The position numbers and the translations under genes were made by a program. This document shows, piece by piece, positions 6,521 through 12,382 of a stretch of DNA of 13,332 nucleotides; positions within the stretch are counted from its first letter, which is position 1; the number at the start of each line of letters is the position of its first letter. The stretch spans positions 1-13,332 of the forward strand of contig CALEYY010000352.1 of the NCBI GenBank assembly GCA_937928295.1, read 5' to 3'. A model generated the notes under the pieces. It was not told the origin of the DNA and did not search any database. It saw nothing but the letters and a program-made list of their open reading frames with translations. The stretch comes from an uncultured Moraxellaceae bacterium. GTDB taxonomy: Bacteria > Pseudomonadota > Gammaproteobacteria > Pseudomonadales > Moraxellaceae.

Positions 6521-6822
6521 ATGCGTCTGAGCCCACGGCAAATTGCCCTCATAAAACAAGCGGTCCATGATCTGATCGGTGCAGAGGCTGACTTGCGCTT
6601 ATTTGGCTCACGCACCAATGACGATGCGCGCGGCGGTGATATTGATCTTTGGGTGTCATCACGGTGACGCTCGCCAACCGGGTCTGGCTCGGTGCTCAGC
6701 TCACTGCTCGCTTGCAAATGACCTTGGGCGATCAGCGCATTGATGTACGGCTGGTGGATCCGGCCACGATCCTGACCGCCATTGATGCTGTAGCCCAGCA
6801 GCAAGGAATCCGACTGACATGA
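6521..6822 (+). pseudogene. MNT-type nucleotidyltransferase, split by a frameshift
   Basis: The first frame (6521-6667, 48 residues) starts MRLSPRQIALIKQAV and carries the minimal nucleotidyltransferase signature LFGSR-x8-GGDIDL with the Asp-x-Asp pair, then stops at TGA 6665-6667. A second frame (GTG 6664 to stop 6820-6822, 52 residues) continues with RLQMTLGDQRIDVRLVDP, the usual C-terminal half, whose Asp in RIDV would be the third catalytic acid. The joined length of 302 bases is one short of 303, which would encode 100 residues, the normal size. One extra base near 6661-6664 would restore the reading ...SSPVTLANR. Such proteins modify or pair with HEPN partners in toxin-antitoxin modules. 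The downstream gene begins in an ATGA overlap with this stop. Alternatives are a sequencing error, or two coupled half-proteins (GTGA overlap). Confidence 0.72.
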
Positions 6823-7187
6823 CACGCTACATTCCCGAAGCCTTGCCGGCCTTTCAGCACACCTGGCGCATCGTCTGCCGCGAAGCGGAGGGCTTCGCGG
6901 ATGTGCGTGATCGCCTGTTTGCCGACGCGCCGACGCTAGAGCGGCTAACACAGCTGGGCGACGACAAAGCACTGGCCGATCGTATCGAGGCGTTTGGTTC
7001 CCGTTTCACTCGCTTGCAGGATCAGCTCGGTGAAAAGACTTTGCCCAGGTTGCTGGCGTTGTTCGGCTCATCGCCCAAGGCCTTGCTCGATACCTTGCAG
7101 GCCGCCGAGCCTGCGGCCGCACTCTTGTTGAACACTGTAGATCGCATTCGCCGATTGCTGGCCGAGCGCGCCATTCCCGAGTCTTGA
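6819..7187 (+). CDS. Helical partner of the nucleotidyltransferase, HEPN-like without catalytic motif
   Basis: A 122-residue protein whose ATG overlaps the preceding stop as ATGA, so the two are translationally coupled. The central part, DRIEAFGSRFTRLQDQLGEK followed by TLPRLL, matches what I recall of small helical proteins of about 150-160 residues encoded after MNT genes. Those carry a HEPN-type R-x4-6-H motif (of the form RNxxxHEY) in their second half. Here the text jumps from LLDTLQAAE to PAAALLLNTVDRI. The only His is residue 14, and no R-x4-6-H is present. This suggests an internal in-frame loss of some 30-40 residues. Family assignment is from memory of related sequences, so a protein of unknown function is the safe name. 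It is followed by rfbD after two bases (ATG at 7190). Confidence 0.55.
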   Translation: MTRYIPEALPAFQHTWRIVCREAEGFADVRDRLFADAPTLERLTQLGDDKALADRIEAFGSRFTRLQDQLGEKTLPRLLALFGSSPKALLDTLQAAEPAAALLLNTVDRIRRLLAERAIPES

Positions 7188-7189
7188 GC

Positions 7190-8095
7190 ATGAACATTCT
7201 GATCACCGGCAGCACCGGCCAGGTTGGCTACGAATTGCAGCGGCAGCTCGCCGGGCTCGGCACCATCACCGCCGTGGATCGCCAACAATGCAACCTTGCC
7301 GATGCCGATAGCATTCGTGCGTGTGTTGCACTGGCAAAGCCTGACTGGATCATCAATGCTGGCGCGTGGACGGCCGTAGACAAAGCCGAGAGCGAGCGCG
7401 ATGCCGCGTTTGCCGTCAATGCCGAGGCTCCGCGCTTGCTGGCCGAGCTGTCGGCGGCGCGTGGCGCACGACTGGTGCATTACTCCACGGACTATGTGTT
7501 TGCCGGCGACAAGCAGGGGCGTTATCGGGAAGATGATCCGGTGCAGCCGCTGAATGTCTATGGTGCCAGCAAGCTGGCCGGCGAACAGGCTATCGCGCAG
7601 ATAGTCGCCAGCCGCGACTTGCAGGCCTGGACCTTCCGCACCACTTGGGTGTTTGGCACTCACGGCAACAACTTTCTCAAGACCATGCTCAAGTTGGCGC
7701 AAACGCGAGACAGCCTGTCGGTGGTCAACGATCAGTTTGGCGCACCAACCAGTGCGGGTTTGATTGCTGAGGTGACGGCTCAGTTGATCCGGCAGGTTGA
7801 GGCCTGCAAGTCTGTAGCGCCGGGCCTGTACCACTTGGCCGCCGCCGGAGAGACGAATTGGCAGGCCTACGCGCAGCGCGTTATTGCTCAGGCGCGCCAA
7901 CAGGGCTTGGCCACTCGTGTCGCGCCCGAACAAGTGCAGGGCATTCCGGCCGTGCAGTACCCCACGCCAGCAGCCCGCCCGGCCAATTCGCGGCTGGATT
8001 GTCGGCGCTTGGAGGCGGCCTTGGATATGAAGCTGCCGGACTGGACCGCGGGCGTGGACGCCGTGGTGGCTGAATTGGTCATTGCTGGTTTCTGA
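7190..8095 (+). CDS. rfbD: dTDP-4-dehydrorhamnose reductase
   Basis: Reduces dTDP-4-dehydro-L-rhamnose to dTDP-L-rhamnose with NAD(P)H, the last step of rhamnose donor synthesis for LPS or other surface glycans. The 301-residue extended short-chain dehydrogenase has the Rossmann motif GSTGQVG (7-13), YSTDYVFAGD with the catalytic Ser/Thr region, Tyr124-x-x-x-Lys128 (YGASK), and RTTWVFGTHGNNF. The RPANSRLD ending followed by LPDW is typical. The chosen ATG at 7190 starts MNILITGSTG; a TTG two codons earlier is unnecessary. It sits two bases after the HEPN-like gene. The partner genes rfbA, rfbB and rfbC are not in the window, so this copy is either separated from its operon or serves a locus elsewhere. 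Confidence 0.95.
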   Translation: MNILITGSTGQVGYELQRQLAGLGTITAVDRQQCNLADADSIRACVALAKPDWIINAGAWTAVDKAESERDAAFAVNAEAPRLLAELSAARGARLVHYSTDYVFAGDKQGRYREDDPVQPLNVYGASKLAGEQAIAQIVASRDLQAWTFRTTWVFGTHGNNFLKTMLKLAQTRDSLSVVNDQFGAPTSAGLIAEVTAQLIRQVEACKSVAPGLYHLAAAGETNWQAYAQRVIAQARQQGLATRVAPEQVQGIPAVQYPTPAARPANSRLDCRRLEAALDMKLPDWTAGVDAVVAELVIAGF

Positions 8096-8105
8096 TTCAG
8101 CGATG

Positions 8106-8134
8106 TTGTTTTGGGCGGCTGTTATAGGTACTAT
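8106..8134 (+). promoter_or_regulatory. Promoter of the Phd-VapC module
   Basis: TTGTTT (8106-8111), a 17-base spacer, then TACTAT (8129-8134). The region is AT-richer than its surroundings and lies 25 bases before the antitoxin ATG, with AAGGAG at 8147-8152 as ribosome site. Confidence 0.55.
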
Positions 8135-8144
8135 TTTCAGTATC
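8124..8144. promoter_or_regulatory. Candidate autoregulatory operator of Phd-VapC
   Basis: Two overlapping inverted repeats cover the -10 box: ATAG-gta-CTAT (8124-8134) and GGTACT-N6-AGTATC (8127-8132 with 8139-8144, 5 of 6 paired). Phd/YefM antitoxins repress their own operons at such palindromes. The exact site is an inference. Confidence 0.45.
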
Positions 8145-8158
8145 AAAAGGAGTCGTCC

Positions 8159-8431
8159 ATGAATATAGTCAGTGCACAAGACATCAAGCGGCGAGGCATG
8201 GTGGTCATTGAAGAGGCCCTGCAGCAGGGGCCGGTGCGTATTCTCAAATACAACAGGCCAGCGGCGGTTGTGCTCTCGGAAAATGACTATCAGCACTTGC
8301 TGGCAGGTCAGCAGACGCGCTCGCACTCTGTGCAGGAATGGCTGGCGGCCTATACACCCACAGGTGGGCGTAGCCGTGCCGACATCGACCGTGAGCTGGC
8401 GCAAGAGCGCGCCGACTGGCCTGATGCGTGA
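8159..8431 (+). CDS. Phd/YefM family antitoxin
   Basis: A 90-residue antitoxin with the Phd/YefM N-terminal DNA-binding fold: VSAQDIKRRGMVVIEEAL, then the conserved strand and helix of KYNRPAAVVLSENDYQHLLA. The C-terminal half (about 52-90, QQTRSHSVQEWLAAY onward) is charged and probably unfolded until it wraps the toxin. The ATG at 8159 has AAGGAG six bases upstream, which decides the start over an in-frame TTG at 8111. Its stop overlaps the toxin GTG start as GTGA, the tight coupling expected of a type II pair. It should neutralise the PIN toxin and repress the shared promoter. Transcription is separate from rfbD, which ends 63 bases earlier. Confidence 0.92.
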   Translation: MNIVSAQDIKRRGMVVIEEALQQGPVRILKYNRPAAVVLSENDYQHLLAGQQTRSHSVQEWLAAYTPTGGRSRADIDRELAQERADWPDA

Positions 8432-8838
8432 ATGTTTTTCTCGATGCTAATGCGCTGATTTATCTCTTCGAGGGTGAGGCAGCGTTCGCGGAGTCGGTGC
8501 AGCAAGTGATCTTGCGCTGTTTGCAGCCGAGCCATGCCGGTCTGGTCATCAGCGCGCTGACCTTGTTGGAGTGCCGTGTGCGGCCCATGCGGCATCAGCA
8601 GCTTGAGCTTTTGCAGCGCTATGACGATTTTTTTGCCAGCACCGATTTGCGCGTTGCTGAGCTGAACCCGGCCGTGATGCAAATAGCCACGGTGCTTCGC
8701 GCGCATCATGGCCTGAAAACGCCTGATGCGCTGCAGGCCGCGAGTTGCCTCGCGCTACCCGGCGAGCATGTGTTCATTACGGCTGATGCCGGCTTTCGGC
8801 GCGTGCCAGGTCTGCAAATCGAATGGCTGGCACCGTGA
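8428..8838 (+). CDS. vapC: VapC-like PIN-domain ribonuclease toxin
   Basis: A 136-residue PIN-domain protein. All four acidic residues of the Mg-dependent nuclease site are present: Asp6 (VFLDANALIYL), Glu48 (TLLECRV), Asp100 (KTPDALQAA) and Asp120 (ITADAGF). VapC toxins cleave tRNA or rRNA loops and block translation; the target here cannot be told from sequence. The start is GTG 8428, overlapping the antitoxin stop, with no ribosome site of its own, so toxin output should depend on antitoxin translation. The pairing of a PIN toxin with a Phd/YefM-type antitoxin is a known mixed combination. The module looks intact and sits within the accessory insert between glnE and ilvE. Confidence 0.93.
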   Translation: MNVFLDANALIYLFEGEAAFAESVQQVILRCLQPSHAGLVISALTLLECRVRPMRHQQLELLQRYDDFFASTDLRVAELNPAVMQIATVLRAHHGLKTPDALQAASCLALPGEHVFITADAGFRRVPGLQIEWLAP

Positions 8839-8897
8839 TCCCAGTATCCGAATGACCCCGCTTTGTGGTGCAATACGCAACCTGAATTTTCAATGCA

Positions 8898-8921
8898 TGT
8901 GCCGGCCTGACGGCTGGCGCA
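8898..8921 (+). other. Hairpin in the ilvE leader
   Basis: A 10-base-pair stem (8898-8907 with 8912-8921, two G-U pairs) closes a TGAC loop and ends about ten bases before the ilvE ribosome site. No T-tract follows, so it is not an intrinsic terminator. Possible roles are RNA stability or translational control; neither is shown. I see no convincing promoter in 8839-8944. Confidence 0.4.
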
Positions 8922-8944
8922 CAAGCCCTGTGGAGTGATTCAAG

Positions 8945-9868
8945 ATGTCGATGTCTGATCGTGATGGCGTGATCTGGTATGACGGCGAGCTGGTGCCGTG
9001 GCGCGAAGCCAAGACCCATGTGCTGACCCACACGCTGCACTACGGCATGGGCGTCTTCGAGGGCGTGCGCGCCTACGCGACCAGCGAAGGCCCGTCGATC
9101 TTCCGCCTGAAGGAACACACCAACCGTCTGTTCAATTCGGCGCACATCATGAACATGGCGATGCCGTTCAGCCAGGCCGAAATCAACGAAGCTCACCGCA
9201 CCGTGGTGCGCGAGAACAAGCTGCCGCACGCCTATCTCCGCCCGATGGCTTTCTACGGCTCCGAAGGCATGGGCCTGCGCGCCAGCAACCTCAAGGTGCA
9301 TGTGATCGTGGCTGCCTGGGAGTGGGGTGCCTACATGGGCAAGGAAGCGCTGGAGCTGGGCATTAAGGTGCGCACTTCGAGCTACACGCGTCATCATGTG
9401 AACATCTCCATGACCCGTGCCAAGGCCAACGGCAACTACATCAACTCCATGCTGGCCTTGCAGGAAGCCATCTCCGGCGGTGCCGAAGAAGCCCTGCTGC
9501 TGGACCCGGAAGGCTATGTGGCCGAAGGTTCGGGCGAGAATGTGTTCATCGTGAAGGATGGCGTGATCTTCACCCCGGATGTGACCTCCTGCCTCGACGG
9601 CATCACCCGCAAAACGGTGATCCAGATTGCCGAAGAGCATGGCTACACGGTCAAGGAAAAGCGCATCACGCGTGATGAAGTTTATATCGCCGACGAAGCC
9701 TTCTTCACCGGCACTGCCGCTGAAGTCACGCCGATTCGCGAGCTGGATGGCCGTGTGATTGGCGCTGGTCGTCGTGGCCCGATCACCACCGTGCTACAGA
9801 AGGCTTACTTCGAGACGGTGACTGGCGTGCGCCGAGATCATGCAGACTGGCTGACGCCGGTGGCATAA
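8945..9868 (+). CDS. ilvE: Branched-chain amino acid aminotransferase
   Basis: A PLP-dependent fold-type IV transaminase that carries out the last step of leucine, isoleucine and valine synthesis in the cytosol, using glutamate as amino donor. The 307 residues match E. coli IlvE in length and order: HTLHYGMGVFEGVRAY, IFRLKEHTNRLFNSAHIM, AYLRPMAFYG, then the PLP-binding Lys160 in TRAKANGNYINSMLA, EALLLDPEGYVAEGSGENVF, and FTGTAAEVTPI. The ATG at 8945 has GGAG at 8932-8935; an ATG two codons later is a minor alternative. In Pseudomonas ilvE lies directly beside glnE and LPS-core genes, and in Acinetobacter it bounds the outer-core locus. Here extra genes lie on both sides of it. Confidence 0.98.
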   Translation: MSMSDRDGVIWYDGELVPWREAKTHVLTHTLHYGMGVFEGVRAYATSEGPSIFRLKEHTNRLFNSAHIMNMAMPFSQAEINEAHRTVVRENKLPHAYLRPMAFYGSEGMGLRASNLKVHVIVAAWEWGAYMGKEALELGIKVRTSSYTRHHVNISMTRAKANGNYINSMLALQEAISGGAEEALLLDPEGYVAEGSGENVFIVKDGVIFTPDVTSCLDGITRKTVIQIAEEHGYTVKEKRITRDEVYIADEAFFTGTAAEVTPIRELDGRVIGAGRRGPITTVLQKAYFETVTGVRRDHADWLTPVA

Positions 9869-9889
9869 CGCTCACGCTGGTATTGAACT

Positions 9890-9920
9890 AAAAAAGCCCG
9901 TCCCCTGTGACGGGTTTTTT
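9890..9920 (+). terminator. Intrinsic terminator after ilvE
   Basis: CCCGTC (9897-9902) pairs with GACGGG (9909-9914) around a six-base loop. The stem is extended by the A run before it and followed by six T (9915-9920). It isolates ilvE from the YjjJ-like gene. Confidence 0.9.
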
Positions 9921-10006
9921 ATCTATTCATGGTTTTCATGAAAAAATAAGCAAGCTATTGTTTTTAAATGGCTAAATATGTATTTTATCTATTCAGTATC
10001 TATTCA
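9920..10006. repeat. Three direct copies of TATCTATTCA upstream of the YjjJ-like gene
   Basis: Identical 10-base copies lie at 9920-9929, 9986-9995 and 9997-10006. The last two are 11 bases apart, one helical turn, and cover the end of the predicted -10 box and the start site. The whole interval is strongly AT-rich compared with the rest of the window. Binding sites for a regulator, possibly the gene product itself, are an inference. Confidence 0.55.
9958..9986 (+). promoter_or_regulatory. Sigma-70 promoter of the YjjJ-like gene
   Basis: TTGTTT (9958-9963), a 17-base spacer, TATTTT (9981-9986). Transcription would begin near 9993, downstream of an in-frame ATG at 9978, which supports the ATG at 10023 as the true start. 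Confidence 0.55.
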
Positions 10007-10022
10007 TGCCAATGGCTGTCAG

Positions 10023-11339
10023 ATGAGTGAAGACCTGCAAGACGCCTTGAGCAGCGGCCCAAGAACGGCGGCCGAGCTGCAAGCTACGCTGGGCATCAGC
10101 CAGCCCACGCTGTCGCGCCTGCTCGCCACACGGGTGGCGGAGGTATGCCGGCTTGGTCGTGCACGCGCCACGCGCTATGGCTGGCGTCGCCGGGTGAACG
10201 GACTTGCGCCCAGTCAGCCGCTGTATCGCGTTACTCACGCCGGGCAGGTCACTCGCATTGGCACCTTGCAGGTTTTGCAGGGCGGATTCTGGTTCGACGA
10301 CATCGAGCAACCGGTCGCCAGCCAGTGGTTCGATGGCCTGCCGTGGTTCCTCGCCGACATGCGTCTGCAGGGTTTTCTCGGTCAGCGCTTCGTGCGTCAG
10401 CTCGCCGGCATGGGCCTGCCAGAAAACCTGGGCGACTGGCAGGATGACCATGCGCTGGTCGCGCTCGCCTATCGAGGTGAAGATGCGCTGGGTAACCTGA
10501 TTCTGGGTGATGTATCGCTGACACGCTGGCAGGAAACGGCAGGCGGCGATGTGATCGCGCTGACCGACCGCGCCACGCATTACCCGCGTCTGGCTCAGGC
10601 CGCCTTGGCGGGCGAGGCCACGGGCTCATCGGCTGGTGGCGAGCAACCGAAGTTCACGGCGATGGTGGACGAGCACGCCCCGTGCGCCGTCATCGTCAAA
10701 TTCTCCGAGGCCATCAGCTCAGGCGTTGGTCGACGCTGGGCGGACTTACTCATCGCCGAGCATCACGCGCTCACGATCATGGCCGCCGCTGGCCAGCCCG
10801 CCGCACAGACCGAAATCCTTGAGGCGGGTGATCGCGTGTTCCTGCAGGCACGTCGCTTTGATCGCGAAGGCTTGAGGGGGCGCTCGGGCCTGATCTCGTT
10901 AGGCGCGATAGACGACGAGTTTGTCGGCCGCCGGCAGTCTTGGTTGGACACCGCTGAAGCGCTGGTGCAACAACGGCGATTGAGCCCGCAGTCTCTGGCT
11001 CGCGTGGCCTGGCAGCAGGCATTTGCGATGCTCATCGGCAATACCGATCGCCACTTCGGCAATCTTTCAGTGTGCTACGAGGGGCGTTGGCCTGCCGAGG
11101 TGGCACCGGCCTACGACATGCTGCCCATGCTCGACGCCCCGGTGCGTGGCGAGTTGCCCGAGCGTGCTTTTGCGCCGCTGCTGCCGCTAATCTGTGGTGA
11201 AGCCATCGCGAGAGATGCCGCTGCGGTAGCGGTACGATTCTGGCAGCGAGTGGCTGAGGATGCGCGTATATCGTCGGCGTATCGAGCTATGGCGGTGGAG
11301 CGAGTGCATCTGGTTGCGGCGTGCATGGCTGCACAATAG
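10023..11339 (+). CDS. yjjJ: YjjJ/HipA-family serine/threonine kinase with N-terminal helix-turn-helix
   Basis: A 438-residue protein (E. coli YjjJ about 443). An N-terminal winged-helix-type segment (about 14-34, TAAELQATLGISQPTLSRLL) precedes a HipA-like kinase. Visible kinase features are the Gly-rich GGEQPKF with Lys210, FLQARRFDR, the catalytic loop GNTDRHFGN with Asp342 and Asn347, and the metal-binding YD at Asp365 (APAYDMLPM). All key residues are intact. HipA kinases phosphorylate targets such as glutamyl-tRNA synthetase and cause growth arrest; YjjJ-type proteins are toxin candidates that carry their own DNA-binding part and have no HipB next to them, as here. The ribosome site before ATG 10023 is poor; the upstream in-frame ATG at 9978 lies before the predicted transcription start. 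It is a monocistronic unit behind the ilvE terminator. Confidence 0.9.
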   Translation: MSEDLQDALSSGPRTAAELQATLGISQPTLSRLLATRVAEVCRLGRARATRYGWRRRVNGLAPSQPLYRVTHAGQVTRIGTLQVLQGGFWFDDIEQPVASQWFDGLPWFLADMRLQGFLGQRFVRQLAGMGLPENLGDWQDDHALVALAYRGEDALGNLILGDVSLTRWQETAGGDVIALTDRATHYPRLAQAALAGEATGSSAGGEQPKFTAMVDEHAPCAVIVKFSEAISSGVGRRWADLLIAEHHALTIMAAAGQPAAQTEILEAGDRVFLQARRFDREGLRGRSGLISLGAIDDEFVGRRQSWLDTAEALVQQRRLSPQSLARVAWQQAFAMLIGNTDRHFGNLSVCYEGRWPAEVAPAYDMLPMLDAPVRGELPERAFAPLLPLICGEAIARDAAAVAVRFWQRVAEDARISSAYRAMAVERVHLVAACMAAQ

Positions 11340-11446
11340 GTTGCGAGGGCAGCAACGCTTGCAGCTAAAAGACGCACGGCGCTGGGTCAAGCAAGCGCTA
11401 GTATGGCAAACTCCGCCCACAACGGATTTCCCGGACTCAGCAAACC
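11340..11446 (+). other. Intergenic gap before the ELM1-type gene
   Basis: 107 bases without a gene. A short GTTGC/GCAAC hairpin (11340-11344 with 11352-11356) has no T-tract. A possible -10, TAGTAT at 11399-11404, lacks a matching -35. No firm promoter or terminator is seen. Confidence 0.4.
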
Positions 11447-12361
11447 ATGCGGGATGCATCAACTCAGCCGTTAGTCATCTGGCGCCTCATGGATGGCAAG
11501 CCCGGCCACGAGAATCAGACGCTGGGCTTGATAAAAGCGCTTGAGCGTCTGGCTACGGCGCGTGGCATGCCAGCACCGCGCTGCATTGACATGCCGCTCG
11601 GCGACTTCTCTTACACACTCTGGGATTGGCTATTCAAACGCTTTCGCCCCGGCTTTCTGCAGCCGCGCCCAGACTTTATTATCGGTGCCGGTCATCGCAC
11701 GCATTGGCCCATGCTGTGCGCGCGCCGCAGCTTTGGTGGCAAGGCCATTGCGCTCATGTCGCCGACCTTGCCCAGTGCTTTTTTTGACCTTGTGGTGGCC
11801 CCTGCGCACGATGGCCTGACCGGCCGCAATGTCATCGTGACCCAGGGTGTGCTCAATGCCATGCAGCCGGCGGCGGTGAAGCGCCCTGGCTATACGCTGG
11901 TGCTGGTTGGCGGCGTGAGCAAGCATTTTTTGTGGGATGACGCACAGGTGCTGGCGCAGCTCGATACCCTCGTGGCTCGGCATCCGCAGATGCGCATTAC
12001 CGATTCCCGGCGCACACCGCTGGCGCTGCGTGCGGAGCTCGCCAAGCGCTGGCCGGTGACCTATCAGCCGTGGGAGCAATGCCCGCCGGGCTGGCTCGCC
12101 AGTGAGCTAGCTATCGCCGAGAATGCTTGGGTAACGGAAGATAGCGTGTCGATGATTTACGAGGCGCTGACGGCGGGGTGTGCGGTGGGGTTGGTATCGC
12201 TGAGCTCGGCTCGTGATGGCCGCTTGCAGAATGGCATCCGACAACTCGTGTTCGCTGGACGAGTTGTGCGCTTGCCCAATCAATTAGCCAGCCCGGCGGG
12301 TGATGATCGTCTTAACGAAGCAGAAATGCTTGCTGAACACCTGATGGTGACATGTGAATAA
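11447..12361 (+). CDS. ELM1/GtrOC1-family putative glycosyltransferase
   Basis: A 304-residue protein of the family once named after plant mitochondrial fission factor ELM1 and now treated in bacteria as putative glycosyltransferases (GtrOC1 in Acinetobacter outer-core loci). The hallmark start IWRLMDGKPGHENQTLGL (11-28) is present. Further features are PDFIIGAGHRTH, a nucleotide-sugar-transferase-like TLVLVGGVSKHF after a linker, and the C-terminal VTEDSVSMIYEALTAGCAVGLV (229 onward), which resembles donor-binding segments of GT-B enzymes. A transferase acting on LPS core is inferred from family and place, next to ilvE and a phosphoethanolamine transferase-like gene 21 bases downstream. The ATG at 11447 has no clear ribosome site, but no better start exists ahead of the conserved block. 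Confidence 0.88.
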   Translation: MRDASTQPLVIWRLMDGKPGHENQTLGLIKALERLATARGMPAPRCIDMPLGDFSYTLWDWLFKRFRPGFLQPRPDFIIGAGHRTHWPMLCARRSFGGKAIALMSPTLPSAFFDLVVAPAHDGLTGRNVIVTQGVLNAMQPAAVKRPGYTLVLVGGVSKHFLWDDAQVLAQLDTLVARHPQMRITDSRRTPLALRAELAKRWPVTYQPWEQCPPGWLASELAIAENAWVTEDSVSMIYEALTAGCAVGLVSLSSARDGRLQNGIRQLVFAGRVVRLPNQLASPAGDDRLNEAEMLAEHLMVTCE

Positions 12362-12382
12362 ACTAATGTTGAGTATTTTCAA

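Noticed and set aside
6640..6667. Programmed -1 frameshift in the nucleotidyltransferase
   Set aside because: The direction fits, but no slippery heptamer is in the zero frame before the stop, and the family is normally a single continuous frame.
7022..8404. Minus-strand open frame of 460 codons across rfbD and the antitoxin
   Set aside because: It runs antisense through several recognised genes and their junctions and has no family features.
9978..10022. ATG at 9978 as start of the YjjJ-like gene
   Set aside because: It lies before the predicted transcription start, would encode the repeat region, and adds 15 residues not expected for the family.
11340..11356. Terminator after the YjjJ-like gene
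   Set aside because: The stem is five pairs with no T-tract.
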